Shown piece by piece: positions 44,749-55,173 of a DNA stretch of 64,000 bases (position 1 is its first letter; every line of letters begins with the position of its first letter). The notes under the pieces were generated by a model. That model made no database searches. It was not told where the DNA came from and was given only the letters and a program-made list of their open reading frames with translations. Made by a program: the position numbers and the translations under genes. The stretch comes from Marisediminitalea oceani (GTDB lineage: Bacteria; Pseudomonadota; Gammaproteobacteria; Enterobacterales; Alteromonadaceae), in assembly GCF_003731635.1 (NCBI RefSeq), contig NZ_RCUA01000015.1, forward strand, positions 1 through 64,000, read 5' to 3'.

Positions 44749-45134
44749 CAGCCGTTCTCCGCTGGTTTGGCAAAGTAGGTGATCACCGTGGTGATGGTAT
44801 CGTTGAAGTCTGCATCGAGGCTGACGCTCACTTCTACCGCTTTAAAGTCGCTGTCGCCGGTATCCCTGACAACCTGTTTCCAGTACCAGGTGCGTTCGGC
44901 CATTTCGGCCTGGCCTTTAAGGTTGTTTTTCAGTGGCCAGGGGCGTTCTAACTGAATTTCATTTAACTGGTTGTTAGCCACCCAGGTAGCAATGGTGATT
45001 TCTTCAATCTGCCCCACGCCGTTGAGGTGTTCTGACGCGGCTTTCATAATGGCGCCGCCGGTCATGGCAAAGATGAACAATGCCACCATTACTTCAAGTA
45101 AGGTCATGCCGCGCTGTTTACTGATCAATCCCAT
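44748..45134 (-). CDS. GspI, minor pseudopilin
   Basis: A 128-residue minor pseudopilin with leader and motif KQRG/MTLLEVMVAL; cleavage after the Gly leaves Met as first residue and keeps Glu5. Forms the tip heterotrimer with GspJ and GspK. It overlaps gspH by ten bases. Confidence 0.95.
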   Translation of the reverse strand: MGLISKQRGMTLLEVMVALFIFAMTGGAIMKAASEHLNGVGQIEEITIATWVANNQLNEIQLERPWPLKNNLKGQAEMAERTWYWKQVVRDTGDSDFKAVEVSVSLDADFNDTITTVITYFAKPAENG

Positions 45135-45787
45135 TCTGGTCGCTCCATTGGGCCGAGTAACTCCAGCGGCGGCATATCCTGGCAGTTTAATACGTAGTAG
45201 GCGGGTAAATCGTTAGTAAATTCAGGCTCATAATGAAACACCAGGCTGAAAGGCGTAATCTCACCACTGGACATTATAAGGATTTGTGGTGGCGGTGGCG
45301 GCGCCTCTTCCTCACCAATTTCAATATCCTGTTCATTCACACTCAGCGAGCTGTCGAACATTTCGCGGTCAAATAACCGATCTTCGGTTTGCCAGGGTAA
45401 ATCATCCAGATTGAGGGTGAAAAAGTACGGCTCACTGAGCGTCACCGGCTCATACAGCGGATTACCTTCTATGAATTGCCACTCGTCTTCCGCACTGAGT
45501 TGCATGAAGCTGTAGGTACGATTTTCCTGATCAATAAAAATACCCAGTTGCTGCTGGTTAAGTACCGCATAATCACTGGCCATGTCGATGACCACCTGCA
45601 GGCGCCGGGCTTCCCGCTCGAGTTGCTCGGATGGATCGGTGGAAAAGGCATTAAAGATGACATAGCCGGCAGCCAGACCCATTAGCAGTAACACCAGCAT
45701 GACTTCGAGCAGCGTAAAGCCGCGCTGGCGGCTGGCCGCCAACGATGCTAAAGCGAAGCTGTACCGGTGACGGCCTGGTGCACGCAT
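45125..45787 (-). CDS. GspH, minor pseudopilin
   Basis: A 220-residue minor pseudopilin with motif RQRG/FTLLEVMLVL. The leader is 23 residues from the first ATG, much longer than the usual 6-10, and basic; no closer ATG is seen, so a nearer non-ATG start is possible. A Pro-rich loop (EEAPPPPPQ) interrupts the globular domain. It joins pilus shaft and tip. Confidence 0.92.
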   Translation of the reverse strand: MRAPGRHRYSFALASLAASRQRGFTLLEVMLVLLLMGLAAGYVIFNAFSTDPSEQLEREARRLQVVIDMASDYAVLNQQQLGIFIDQENRTYSFMQLSAEDEWQFIEGNPLYEPVTLSEPYFFTLNLDDLPWQTEDRLFDREMFDSSLSVNEQDIEIGEEEAPPPPPQILIMSSGEITPFSLVFHYEPEFTNDLPAYYVLNCQDMPPLELLGPMERPEWD

Positions 45788-45802
45788 AAACAGCGTAATG
45801 CC

Positions 45803-46240
45803 TTAATTCAGGTAGTCGTTGATGTTCCAGTTACCAATATCGTCATCAGTGCCGGGTTCACCATCCGGGCCATTAGAAAAGATATCAATGGTGCCCATTT
45901 CTCCCGGGCTGATAAGCACGTAAGGATTACCCCATGGATCGTCCGGTAAACGCTTGATGTAACCATCTGCAGGATAATTACGCGGAATAGGGTCCAGAGT
46001 CGGCGCACTTACCAGGGCATCAAGCCCTTGTTCGGTGGTAGGAAAACGGTTGCTTTTAAGCTTGTACATTTCCAGCGCACTTTCCAGTTGCTGAATATCC
46101 ACGGCCGCTTTTTTAAGCTGTGCTTCTTCCTGATTGCCCAGGATTTGTGGAGCGACCATCGAAGCGAGGATACCAATGATCAGCAGCACCACCATGATTT
46201 CAATTAAGCTGAATCCCGACTGTCGTTTAAGCATTTTCAT
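45803..46240 (-). CDS. GspG, major pseudopilin
   Basis: A 145-residue major pseudopilin with leader and motif KRQSG/FSLIEIMVVLLIIGILAS. The C-terminal domain has the Asp-rich calcium loop (PDGEPGTDDD) of the family. It polymerises into the pseudopilus that pushes substrates through GspD. Its ATG shares one base with the gspF stop (TAATG). Confidence 0.96.
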   Translation of the reverse strand: MKMLKRQSGFSLIEIMVVLLIIGILASMVAPQILGNQEEAQLKKAAVDIQQLESALEMYKLKSNRFPTTEQGLDALVSAPTLDPIPRNYPADGYIKRLPDDPWGNPYVLISPGEMGTIDIFSNGPDGEPGTDDDIGNWNINDYLN

Positions 46241-47463
46241 TACACATTCACCATATTATTTAATGCCAGAATTGGTTGGATAATGGCCATGACGATAAAT
46301 AACACCACGCCAGCCATCGTTACAATGAGCAAAGGTTCAAACACCTTTAGTGAGACACTGATTAGCGACTCAAATTCCCTGTCCTGATTATCGGCAGCCC
46401 TGCCAAGCATTTGTTGTAGCTCACCTGAGCGCTCACCCGAGGCAATCATATGCATCATCATCGGCGGAAATATCCGGGTATTATCCAGTGCGGCTCGCAG
46501 GCTGGACCCTTCTTTTACGTGCACTGCCGCTTCGGCAATACGTTCTTTAATATACAGGTTTTGCAGTACATCGGTTGAAATACGCATGGACTCAAGCAGT
46601 GGCACGGCACTGGCGGTAAGAATACTTAAGGTTCTGGCAAAGCGCGCGGTGTTAAGCCCTCTGGAAACTTTGCCAATCATGGGCACCTTCAGCAGAACCC
46701 GATGATAGCGCAGACGTATAGCGGGCTTCTGAATAAGACGTTGAAACATAATGACAAGCAGCATGATAACGACCAGCAAATACAGCCCGTAATTTTGCAT
46801 CCACTCACTGATGGCGATAAGCACCGTGGTGATGGTGGGCAGGTCCTGACCCATATGATCAAACTGCCCGACGATTTTGGGGACCACTACGGTAAGTAAC
46901 ACCACCACAATCATCATAGCGAAAAACATCATAATGGCAGGATAAATTAAGGCCTGAATCACCTGGCTGCGGGTTTGCTGGCGACGTTCGGTGTAGTCGG
47001 CCAGGCGGTTTAACACCGTATCCAGATGCCCTGACTTTTCGCCGGCGGCGACCATAGCGCGGTATAAATCATCAAATACGCTGGGAAATTCGCTGAGTGC
47101 GTCGGCCAGAGTGTAACCTTCAACCACGCGGCTGCGAACCGCCATCATCATATTTTTATGGCGCGGCTTTTCACTTTGCTCGGCAACGGCCAGTAGCGCT
47201 TCCTCAATGGGTAACGCTGATTCAACCAGGGTGGCAAGCTGACGGGTAAGCAGTGATAAATCACTGGCGGAGATTCGCGGACGAAACAGCTGAAACCCTG
47301 AAGGTGTCTGCTTAGCGCTTTTTTCGGCGACCTGCTCCACTTCCAGTGGCACCATGCCTTTTTCGCGCAGTTGCTGGCGGATTTGCCGGGCGTTATCGCC
47401 CTCCAGAACGCCACTTTTATTGCGCCCGTTGGCGGCAATGGCTTTGTATGCAAAAGCGGCCAT
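46240..47463 (-). CDS. GspF, type II secretion inner-membrane platform protein
   Basis: A 407-residue polytopic protein with two repeated GspF/PilC cytosolic helical domains (about 70-195 and 275-395) and three membrane segments. It links the motor ATPase to the pseudopilus. It shares one base with gspE and one with gspG. Confidence 0.96.
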   Translation of the reverse strand: MAAFAYKAIAANGRNKSGVLEGDNARQIRQQLREKGMVPLEVEQVAEKSAKQTPSGFQLFRPRISASDLSLLTRQLATLVESALPIEEALLAVAEQSEKPRHKNMMMAVRSRVVEGYTLADALSEFPSVFDDLYRAMVAAGEKSGHLDTVLNRLADYTERRQQTRSQVIQALIYPAIMMFFAMMIVVVLLTVVVPKIVGQFDHMGQDLPTITTVLIAISEWMQNYGLYLLVVIMLLVIMFQRLIQKPAIRLRYHRVLLKVPMIGKVSRGLNTARFARTLSILTASAVPLLESMRISTDVLQNLYIKERIAEAAVHVKEGSSLRAALDNTRIFPPMMMHMIASGERSGELQQMLGRAADNQDREFESLISVSLKVFEPLLIVTMAGVVLFIVMAIIQPILALNNMVNV

Positions 47464-49022
47464 TAATCCTCCCGGGTAACCCGCAGCACTTCTTCCAGCG
47501 ACGTTTGTCCGCTGAGTACTTTATGGCAACCGTCTTCACGAATACTCGGCGTGGTCTGGCGAATATATTTTTCGATAGCCTGCTCACCCTTGCCTTCATG
47601 CATCATGGTGCGTACCGCTTCATCAACAATAAGCAGTTCATGAATACCAGTACGGCCACGATAGCCGGTTTGATTACAGGCCGCACACCCTTTTGGAGAA
47701 TAGATCACTACATCGGCAGCATCATTGATGCCCAGTATCTGCGCTTCCTGCTCGCCGGGTGAATGCGGTGTTTTGCATTCCGGGCACAGTGTACGGACCA
47801 GGCGTTGTGACAGCACGGCCAGTAAACTGGAGGACAGCAGAAACGGTTCGACCCCCATATCTTCGAGGCGGGTTATAGCACCGGCTGCGGTATTGGTGTG
47901 CAGGGTCGATAACACCAGGTGGCCGGTTAAACTGGCCTGGACGGCAATCTGGCCGGTTTCGATATCTCGAATTTCCCCCACCATGACCACATCCGGATCC
48001 TGACGCAGAATGGCGCGCAGGCCCCGGGCAAAGGTCATTTCTACCCGCGGGTTCACCTGGGTCTGACCAATCCCCTGCAAATCAAATTCGATGGGGTCTT
48101 CCACCGTCATGATGTTACGGTCTTTGGAATTAATTTCGCTGAGGCCGGCGTAGAGCGTGGTGCTTTTACCAGAGCCGGTTGGCCCGGTGACCAGAATAAT
48201 ACCGTGCGGTTTACGAATTAAGGTAGAGAAGTGATCGCGGTTAACCTGGGTCATACCCAAATCAGTTAAATTTAACCGGGCATTATTTTTGTCGAGCAAA
48301 CGCAGCACTACCCGCTCGCCATGGCTGGAAGGCAAGGTAGATACCCGCACGTCAACCGCGCGACCGGCAATACGCAGCGTGATACGGCCATCCTGGGGTA
48401 CGCGTTTCTCAGCGATATCCAGTTTCGCCATGACCTTGATCCGAGAAACCAGCATGGAAGACAGTTTGCGGTTTGGGCGCAGAATTTCGCGCAGTACGCC
48501 ATCCACCCGGAATCGCACTACTAACTGATTTTCAAAGGTCTCAATATGGATATCCGACGCGCCTTCTTTAATGGCTTCGCCGAGCATGGCATTAATGAGT
48601 TTAATAATGGGCGCGTCGTCTTCGCTGTCGAGCAGATCTTCGGTGTCCGGCAGTTCTTCAGCGAGAGAGAATAAGTCACTCTCGTTACCCAGATCTTCCA
48701 TTAACTGCTTGGCTGCCGATGAATCCCGCTGATACGCCTGGGTTAGCAGGGGCTCAAACTGGTCTTGCGGGAGCTCCTTAAGTACCAGTGCTCCGGCATG
48801 ATAACGACGGACTTCGCTGAAGATTTCCAATGGCGTGTCGCTGGTGTGATAGAGCAACGCGGGCTCCTGATTGAGCTCCAGCAGTACCTTATGCCGCTTG
48901 GCAAAGCCAAAGGGCAACTGCTGATCGTCTACCGCTTCTTCCGGTAACAGCTCTTCTGCCGATTCAGCAGCCACACTGGCTACTGATTCGGTAAGTTCGG
49001 GCTGCCTGGTTTCGGTGCTCAT
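47463..49022 (-). CDS. GspE, type II secretion ATPase
   Basis: A 519-residue cytosolic ATPase that drives pseudopilus growth. It has an N-terminal GspL-binding domain (about 40-150), Walker [11 protein letters not shown] (about 283), an Asp box, Walker B VMVGEIRD, and the tetra-Cys zinc site (CPEC ... CAAC, about 410-450). Overlaps gspD by four bases. Confidence 0.97.
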   Translation of the reverse strand: MSTETRQPELTESVASVAAESAEELLPEEAVDDQQLPFGFAKRHKVLLELNQEPALLYHTSDTPLEIFSEVRRYHAGALVLKELPQDQFEPLLTQAYQRDSSAAKQLMEDLGNESDLFSLAEELPDTEDLLDSEDDAPIIKLINAMLGEAIKEGASDIHIETFENQLVVRFRVDGVLREILRPNRKLSSMLVSRIKVMAKLDIAEKRVPQDGRITLRIAGRAVDVRVSTLPSSHGERVVLRLLDKNNARLNLTDLGMTQVNRDHFSTLIRKPHGIILVTGPTGSGKSTTLYAGLSEINSKDRNIMTVEDPIEFDLQGIGQTQVNPRVEMTFARGLRAILRQDPDVVMVGEIRDIETGQIAVQASLTGHLVLSTLHTNTAAGAITRLEDMGVEPFLLSSSLLAVLSQRLVRTLCPECKTPHSPGEQEAQILGINDAADVVIYSPKGCAACNQTGYRGRTGIHELLIVDEAVRTMMHEGKGEQAIEKYIRQTTPSIREDGCHKVLSGQTSLEEVLRVTRED

Positions 49023-51079
49023 TCGTTGCCATCCTGGGCTTTTTGCTGAGCTTCTTCCTCTTCGCGACGCTTCAGGTAATCTTCATAGGTAGGCGGCAGC
49101 GCCAGACTGTCGTCCCACTTTGGCAATACCGGTGTTTCGGTACGAGGCATCAACGCAACCCCACGCGACTGACGCTCAAGCTGCTCAGCACGGATATAAT
49201 TGTATTTACGCTTGCTGATTTCATTCATGGTGACGCCGTCACGAATGATTTTGGGGCGTAAAAATACCATCAGGTTGGTTTTGCGCTTGCTGCTGCTGGT
49301 AGATTTAAACAGGTGGCCAAGAATCGGAATGTCACCCAGTAACGGTACCTTGGACTCACTTTCCTGAATATCTTCGTCAATCAGACCACCCAGCACGATG
49401 GTGCCGCCGTCATCCACGATAACCGTGGTTTTGATTTGACGTTTGTTAATTGAAATATCCACCGAAGTGGCACCGGATACGCTCGAGACTTCTTGCTCGA
49501 TGGTTAGCTGAATGGCGTTACCTTCGTTGATTTGCGGGGTAACCTGCAGCTTAATACCCACTTCCTGACGATCGACGGTCTGGAACGGGTTAGAGTTGTT
49601 GTCGCCGGTAGTCTGGCCGGTGATCACCGGTACTTCCTGACCCACAATAAAGAATGCCTCTTCGTTATCCATGGTGGTTAAATGCGGGGTCGCCAGAACG
49701 TTTGAGTTGGTATCGTTACTAACGGCCTGCACCACTGCGCCCCAGCCATTTTCCACAATCCCGGCGATCAAACCGTTAGCACCGCCAAGCAGGTTGGCGA
49801 GGGTGGTGAAATCGCCCTGGGTGGTATCCTGAGTTGTTACTACCTCACCGTTTGCGGTGACATAGGTTGACTGAGTTGTCTGATCTTCTGCCTGACGCAA
49901 GGCTACACCCAGCGCGCCTACCGGTACCACGCCGTTATTAAACTGCGTACCGCCTCCGGCTTCTGACACAAATTGCATGCCCAGAGACGTACCGTCGCCT
50001 TCGTACATTTCAACAATAATGGCTTCAACCTGTACCTGAGCACGGCGAATATCCAGCTGGCGAATCACCTCTTCTAGTGAGCGCATCATATCCGGCTCTG
50101 CGGTGATCACCAGTGCATTGGAGTCTTCGTGTGAATCGATACTGACATTACGATTAGAGGAAGTACGTCTGGCATTGCCGGCGCCGGCGGTTTCTTCTGC
50201 CTGTATACTGTCACTTACGCCCTGCAACACTTTCACCAGATCTTCGGCTTTGGCGTAATTGAGGAAAATAACCCGGGTATTGCCGTTGGTTTCGAGTTCC
50301 TGGTCCATGCGCTGTACCAGGTTAATCAGGCGTTTGCGGGCTTTGGAGTCGCCGCTTACGATAATGCTGTTGGTGCGGTCATCGGCTACTACGCGGGGTT
50401 CACTTTTACCGCCCGCAGCTTGCTTACCCTGGGATTTGTTGATGCTTTCAATGATGCGCACCATTTCTGAGGCTGAGGCAAATTGCAGCTTCACAATGTC
50501 GACTTCTTCGTCACCGGCGCGGTCAACCCGTTCAATGATTTCAACCAGACGGTTTACTACGGCTGCACGGCCGGTCAGCATCATTACATTCGACGGGTCG
50601 TGGCTCACCACGTTACCACCACCGGCCTGATCGTTGAGCTGGCGTAAAATCGGTGCAAGCTGACGTACTGGCACGTTATACACCGGGATTACGCGGGTGA
50701 TCATTTCGTCGCCGTCGAGATTCGCGTTTTCCACCACCGGAATATTGGAGGTTTTGGCGTCTTTGGAGCGGACTACCTTTAAAATACCGTTGGGCATTTC
50801 AACCACGGCAAAATCGTACACCTGCAGCACGTTTAAGAAGAACTGATAATACTGTTCCTCATTCAGCATGTCGTAGCTGATGACGCTGATTTTGCCTCTT
50901 ACATTGGGGTCTACAATGATGGTTTTTTGCAGATTTTTACCAACAATCGTAATAAATTCGTTGATATCCGTATCCTGAAATTTGGGCATACGATCGATTG
51001 CCGCTGCCTGCACACATAATAGTGTGGTGCAGATTGCTACGCTCATTCGGGTCAACCAGGTTCGACCAACTCGCCTCAT
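49019..51079 (-). CDS. GspD, type II secretion secretin
   Basis: A 686-residue outer-membrane secretin: signal peptide (residues 1-27), N0 and N1-N3 domains (about 30-330), a secretin core (about 390-610) with the VPVITG and GGLIDE motifs, and a C-terminal S-domain-like tail with a Glu/Gln-rich end. Twelve to fifteen copies form the exit channel. It lies 34 bp after gspC. Confidence 0.97.
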   Translation of the reverse strand: MRRVGRTWLTRMSVAICTTLLCVQAAAIDRMPKFQDTDINEFITIVGKNLQKTIIVDPNVRGKISVISYDMLNEEQYYQFFLNVLQVYDFAVVEMPNGILKVVRSKDAKTSNIPVVENANLDGDEMITRVIPVYNVPVRQLAPILRQLNDQAGGGNVVSHDPSNVMMLTGRAAVVNRLVEIIERVDRAGDEEVDIVKLQFASASEMVRIIESINKSQGKQAAGGKSEPRVVADDRTNSIIVSGDSKARKRLINLVQRMDQELETNGNTRVIFLNYAKAEDLVKVLQGVSDSIQAEETAGAGNARRTSSNRNVSIDSHEDSNALVITAEPDMMRSLEEVIRQLDIRRAQVQVEAIIVEMYEGDGTSLGMQFVSEAGGGTQFNNGVVPVGALGVALRQAEDQTTQSTYVTANGEVVTTQDTTQGDFTTLANLLGGANGLIAGIVENGWGAVVQAVSNDTNSNVLATPHLTTMDNEEAFFIVGQEVPVITGQTTGDNNSNPFQTVDRQEVGIKLQVTPQINEGNAIQLTIEQEVSSVSGATSVDISINKRQIKTTVIVDDGGTIVLGGLIDEDIQESESKVPLLGDIPILGHLFKSTSSSKRKTNLMVFLRPKIIRDGVTMNEISKRKYNYIRAEQLERQSRGVALMPRTETPVLPKWDDSLALPPTYEDYLKRREEEEAQQKAQDGNE

Positions 51080-51113
51080 GTTTTATTCCTGTTTAGTATT
51101 TTACTTGCTTAAA

Positions 51114-52082
51114 TTATTGCTCTGGCATGTCCAGATACAGTGTAATGTACTCGCCTTCGCGGGCCACCGTCAGCTCGATGGACTGCGCTGTTCTTAATTC
51201 GCCCATGGCATCTCTGGCCTGAGCCGGATCGGTTAAGTCCAATCCGTTTATCTGGATCACAATATCGCCGTTTTGTAACCCCACCGACTCAAACAAGCTG
51301 GGGTTCTTACCCGGCTTCACTTTATAGCCGGCCATCTGGCCGCCTTCGAGTGCCGGGGTCACGGTAATAAAATCAATAAAGCTGGATGGGCTCTCACGCA
51401 GCGTCTCGGTGGCTGCCACGGCTTCGTCACTTAACTCGCGAGCCGGCTGCGGACTGTTATCAATTCTGCCCATGGTCGTACTGTTCTGACTATTGCCGCG
51501 GGTAATTCTGCCGGTCGCCGCTGATTGTTGTGCAGCGCGGCGCTTGGTAAAATCCAGACCATCGAGCATCAGGGTTTCGTGACGGCCGCCATTTTTAATA
51601 ATCACGCGGTCGGTATGAACCTGAGAAAGCGTAGCATTGGTACCGTCAATTTTTTCGCCAATGGCGTAGGTGGCTTGTTTACCGCGGTTTTCTATGATGG
51701 CGGTACCTTGATCTTCAGCGCTGGTTGATACGACACCGGAGAGCACCAGATTAAGCTGGGTTTCCGGTGCATCGGTAATGGTTTCCTGTACCGGTGGTGG
51801 TGCGGCTTTATTTACTTCGCCAAATAAATTCAGGCGTTGTATTTGATTAATATCGACCCCACGTTGGGAGTTTGACGACGTACCTGTGGGGCGGGCTCCA
51901 GCAGTGTTAAGCCCTGATAAACTGGCATTGTTGCCTGGCTCGGGGATCAGTTTCCAGGTGATTTCAGCAGCGAAAGCGATGAGATACAGGCACAATAACA
52001 CCACCACCGCGAGTCGAATGCGTGGTTGGTGGGCGCTAAAAAAGGCCGGTAAATTTTGTAAGCTGGTGTGATTTAATATCAT
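51114..52082 (-). CDS. GspC, type II secretion inner-membrane protein
   Basis: A 322-residue bitopic protein: membrane segment (about 24-42), the HR domain (about 100-180) that contacts GspD, and a C-terminal PDZ domain (SVGLQNGDIVIQINGLDL). It links the inner platform to the secretin and helps choose substrates. First gene of the operon gspCDEFGHIJKLMN; its promoter must lie in the 139 bp before hslR. Confidence 0.95.
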   Translation of the reverse strand: MILNHTSLQNLPAFFSAHQPRIRLAVVVLLCLYLIAFAAEITWKLIPEPGNNASLSGLNTAGARPTGTSSNSQRGVDINQIQRLNLFGEVNKAAPPPVQETITDAPETQLNLVLSGVVSTSAEDQGTAIIENRGKQATYAIGEKIDGTNATLSQVHTDRVIIKNGGRHETLMLDGLDFTKRRAAQQSAATGRITRGNSQNSTTMGRIDNSPQPARELSDEAVAATETLRESPSSFIDFITVTPALEGGQMAGYKVKPGKNPSLFESVGLQNGDIVIQINGLDLTDPAQARDAMGELRTAQSIELTVAREGEYITLYLDMPEQ

Positions 52083-52221
52083 CTGAAAACAACTAATTGG
52101 TGAACAAATAACCGCGAAAAAACGTTCCCATCATAGCCTAGTCTGCGCGGGGGCAACAACATTAATCCGATCAGGTTAAAATTATATTACAGTTTAGTAA
52201 TTAAACGCATGAGAAAAACCA

Positions 52222-52620
52222 ATGGCTAATGATGCAACCAATGAACTAAAGGTCCGGCTGGACAAATGGCTCTGGGCAGCGAGGTTAACCAAAACCCGTG
52301 CACTGGCAAGAGACCTGATTCAGGCCGGAAAAGTTCACTACAACGGGCAAAAAAGCAAGCCGGGTAAAATTGTTGAGCCCGGCGCGGCCATTCGGGTGCC
52401 CGCCGGCTGGGATGTAAAAGAGCTCATAATTCAGGACGTTTCTGAAAAACGCCTGCCGGCGAAAGACGCTCAGCTATTATATGAAGAGACGCCGGAAAGC
52501 ATCGCTAAAAGGGAAGAGAATCAGGCCGCCCGAAAATCGCAAAGCTTTCATAATCCGCGACCGGAAAGCCGCCCCGACAAAAAGCAGCGTCGCGAACTTA
52601 TTAAATTTAAACATCAGTGA
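52222..52620 (+). CDS. HslR (Hsp15), ribosome-associated heat-shock protein
   Basis: A 132-residue RNA-binding protein with an S4 domain (VRLDKWLWAARLTKTRALARD, split over residues 10-30) and a basic C-terminal tail. It binds 50S subunits with a stuck nascent chain in heat shock. It lies 27 bp before hslO, as in E. coli, and divergent from gspC. Confidence 0.95.
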   Translation: MANDATNELKVRLDKWLWAARLTKTRALARDLIQAGKVHYNGQKSKPGKIVEPGAAIRVPAGWDVKELIIQDVSEKRLPAKDAQLLYEETPESIAKREENQAARKSQSFHNPRPESRPDKKQRRELIKFKHQ

Positions 52621-52647
52621 TAACACTGATGAAAGACAGGAAAAACC

Positions 52648-53547
52648 ATGAATCAGTTTGATCAGTTACATCGTTATTTATTCACTGATGCCAGCGTGCG
52701 CGGTGAATTGGTTAGATTGCAGGACACTTTAAAGCCAATCGTACATAGCACCGACTACCCGCTGGCGATACAGCAACTGCTGGCCGAGATGGCCGCAGCT
52801 GCCAGTTTGTTAACCGCTACCCTCAAATTTGAGGGCGAAGTGGGGTTACAAATTCAAAGTCAGGGTAAAGTGCGTTATGCCGTGGTCAATGCCACCCACG
52901 AACAGACATTACGGGGCGTGGCACGCTGGGACGAGGAAGCCGATTTATCGACTGCCAGCTTTGCCGATCTGGTGGCTAACGCTGTGCTGGTTATTACCAT
53001 TACGCCTACCGAAGGAGAGCGTTATCAGGGCGTTGTAGCGCTTGATAAAGGCTCGTTGGCCGGCTGTATTGAAGATTACTTTGAACGCTCAGAACAATTG
53101 GCAACCCGCGTGTTTATTCACACTGACTTAGCAGACAAAAACGCGCCTAAAGTGGCCGGGATGTTTTTGCAGGTAGTGCCAACCAGCAGTGAAGCCACTA
53201 ACGTGACCGCTGACAGTGAATTTGAGCATCTCTGCACCTTAACTGAAACCATGACACCCGAAGAGTTGTTTGCTTTGCCTGCACAGGATGTATTGCACCG
53301 TTTGTACCATGAACAAACCGTTGAAGTGTATGCGCCGGAAGCGGTGACCTTTGCCTGTACCTGCTCACGTGAACGTAGCGCCGAAGCATTGCGCAACATC
53401 GACAAAGCCGAACTGCTGGCGATTATCAAAGAAGAAGGTTCGATTAACATGAACTGTCAGTACTGCCATACAGAGTATTGCTTTGATGAAATTGACGTGG
53501 AAGCGTTAAAGAGCGGCTATAACAGTGCACCAGAAGCCTCACAGTAA
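52648..53547 (+). CDS. HslO (Hsp33), redox-regulated chaperone
   Basis: A 299-residue holdase switched on by oxidation. The C-terminal zinc centre is complete: CTC (about 233-235) and CQYC (about 270-273). N-terminal core with LMAEMAAAASLL-type helix. Cotranscribed with hslR. Confidence 0.96.
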   Translation: MNQFDQLHRYLFTDASVRGELVRLQDTLKPIVHSTDYPLAIQQLLAEMAAAASLLTATLKFEGEVGLQIQSQGKVRYAVVNATHEQTLRGVARWDEEADLSTASFADLVANAVLVITITPTEGERYQGVVALDKGSLAGCIEDYFERSEQLATRVFIHTDLADKNAPKVAGMFLQVVPTSSEATNVTADSEFEHLCTLTETMTPEELFALPAQDVLHRLYHEQTVEVYAPEAVTFACTCSRERSAEALRNIDKAELLAIIKEEGSINMNCQYCHTEYCFDEIDVEALKSGYNSAPEASQ

Positions 53548-53558
53548 GCGGTTTATTG

Positions 53559-53801
53559 ATGGCTGATTTTCACATTAGAGCGCTTGAGCTGGCCAGAGCC
53601 GGTGACTGGGATGGCTCTCACGATCTGGTTCAGGACTATAACGATGAATTTTCCTGCCTGATCCACGGCTACCTGCACCGGGTTGAGGGGGATGAGTTTA
53701 ATGCCCGTTATTGGTATACCCGGGCTGGCACTACAATGCCGGCGAATTCACTGGAACAAGAGTTGGCGCGCCTGGAAAGCCTGGTGCGCGGCAACGGCTA
53801 G
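53559..53801 (+). CDS. Small conserved hypothetical protein
   Basis: An 80-residue acidic protein, rich in Asp, Glu and aromatic residues (begins MADFHIRALELARAGDWDG). It resembles a short TPR-like helical hairpin, and its pattern of ALELARAGDWDGSHDLVQ is that of a tetratricopeptide unit. No named family recognised. It is 11 bp after hslO, in the same direction, so it probably shares its transcript. Start ATG 53559; an in-frame TTG at 53556 is just before. Confidence 0.75.
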   Translation: MADFHIRALELARAGDWDGSHDLVQDYNDEFSCLIHGYLHRVEGDEFNARYWYTRAGTTMPANSLEQELARLESLVRGNG

Positions 53802-53943
53802 CCGAGCGTAGTTAACCCTTTTCTCATACTTTCTTTTGCATGCGGCGGTGATTACCAGATTTGTTAAGTACATTAACGAAATCACTCGCTGCATACGAAT
53901 TCTTGTTGATGTGCCCACAGTTTCGATGTTATTGCTAGCGTAG

Positions 53944-53965
53944 CCGGCTCGTCCCTGAGAGCCGG
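53944..53965. other. Short hairpin upstream of the MFS gene
   Basis: CCGGCTC (53944-53950) and GAGCCGG (53959-53965) form a 7-bp GC stem with an 8-base loop, 24 bp before the MFS start. No T-run follows, so it is not a typical terminator; it may shape the leader RNA. Confidence 0.45.
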
Positions 53966-53989
53966 ACTGATGCGTCTTACGGAGAAACA

Positions 53990-55165
53990 ATGAATCGAAC
54001 CCTGGCCACCACCGTAATATTCAGCGGCTTTTTTCTGCTCGGCATCCTGTTGCTGATGTGGGGGATCCTGTTGCCTCGAATGGCGGCAGAGCTGACTATG
54101 AGCAGTTTTGTCAGCGGAGCATTGTTTACGTTGTTTTCACTGGGCATGATGATGGGCGCGATTATTGGTGGCAAATATGCGTCGCGATTTGAGTTCTTGC
54201 CGTTGTTTGCCGGTTTGTCGCTGGTGAATGCCCTGTTCATCGTTATCGCCGGCTTAATGCCAAACTGGCTGGGATTGCTGGTGATTGTGTTTATTGTTGG
54301 CGTACTGAGTTCCTGTAAAATTACCATTGGTCATACCGTTATCGCTCAGCTTTATGTGGAAAAGCGCTTTGCCATGATGGGCATTATGGACTTTATGTTT
54401 AGCCTGGGCACGCTGGTGGCGTCTTTCTATGTGTCGCTTATCTTCTTGTGGCAGGCTAACTGGCGCTTGCCGCTGCACTTTCTGGCCGGTTTGTGGGTTA
54501 TTCTGGCGCTGTTTACTTTTCTAAGTGTGCGCAATGCCAATGCAAAATTACCGGTTGAGAAACAGCAGGAGTCGGCGCCTAAACAAACCCTGGCGTTTGC
54601 CACTATCGTGCGTCAGCCGGTGTTTTTATTGTTGGCGGTTGCCAGTTTTGGCTATGGAGCGGTGGAATTTGGTACGGTTAACTGGTTTGTGAGTTACGCA
54701 CAGCAGGGCCTGGGCTTTGATGGTGATGCCGCCCGCTTGCTGCTAGCTGGTTTTACCGGTGGAATGGCGTTGAGTCGTTTGACCTTTGCGTATTTTTTGC
54801 GCTGGTTTAGCGTGCACCGGTTAATGGTGGTGTTGGTCACCATGCTTCTGGCCGGTGCCATTATTGCCAAGCTGGGCGATACCTTTATGCCGATAATGCT
54901 GGGTAACTTCCTGTTAGGTCTGGGACTTGGCGGGCTCTTTCCGTTAATCCTCTCTGCCGCCATGAATATCGACAGCGAAAAAGGCCCGCTGTTATCAGGA
55001 ATAACCATTCTAGGGAATGCCATGGGGGTGCAACTGGTGTCGCTTGGTACCGGTGCCTGGGCCGGGATCGCTTCTATTGAAGTGGCTTACTGGGCTGTGC
55101 CGATGGCGGCGGTGCTACTCTGGAGTGCCACCTGGTTTTACAGCCGCATTATTAAGCGAGGCTAG
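53990..55165 (+). CDS. MFS transporter
   Basis: A 391-residue major-facilitator carrier with about twelve membrane segments and a central cytosolic loop near residues 185-205 (charged, EKQQESAPKQ). The signature between segments 2 and 3 is modified (GGKYASRF). The pattern is like sugar or organic-compound MFS carriers, but the substrate cannot be read from the sequence. It ends 8 bp from the convergent envZ. Confidence 0.88.
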   Translation: MNRTLATTVIFSGFFLLGILLLMWGILLPRMAAELTMSSFVSGALFTLFSLGMMMGAIIGGKYASRFEFLPLFAGLSLVNALFIVIAGLMPNWLGLLVIVFIVGVLSSCKITIGHTVIAQLYVEKRFAMMGIMDFMFSLGTLVASFYVSLIFLWQANWRLPLHFLAGLWVILALFTFLSVRNANAKLPVEKQQESAPKQTLAFATIVRQPVFLLLAVASFGYGAVEFGTVNWFVSYAQQGLGFDGDAARLLLAGFTGGMALSRLTFAYFLRWFSVHRLMVVLVTMLLAGAIIAKLGDTFMPIMLGNFLLGLGLGGLFPLILSAAMNIDSEKGPLLSGITILGNAMGVQLVSLGTGAWAGIASIEVAYWAVPMAAVLLWSATWFYSRIIKRG

Positions 55166-55173
55166 GCCGTATA

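Noticed and set aside
45767-45949. Small plus-strand frame over the gspG-gspH joint
   Set aside because: Antisense to two well-supported pseudopilin genes.
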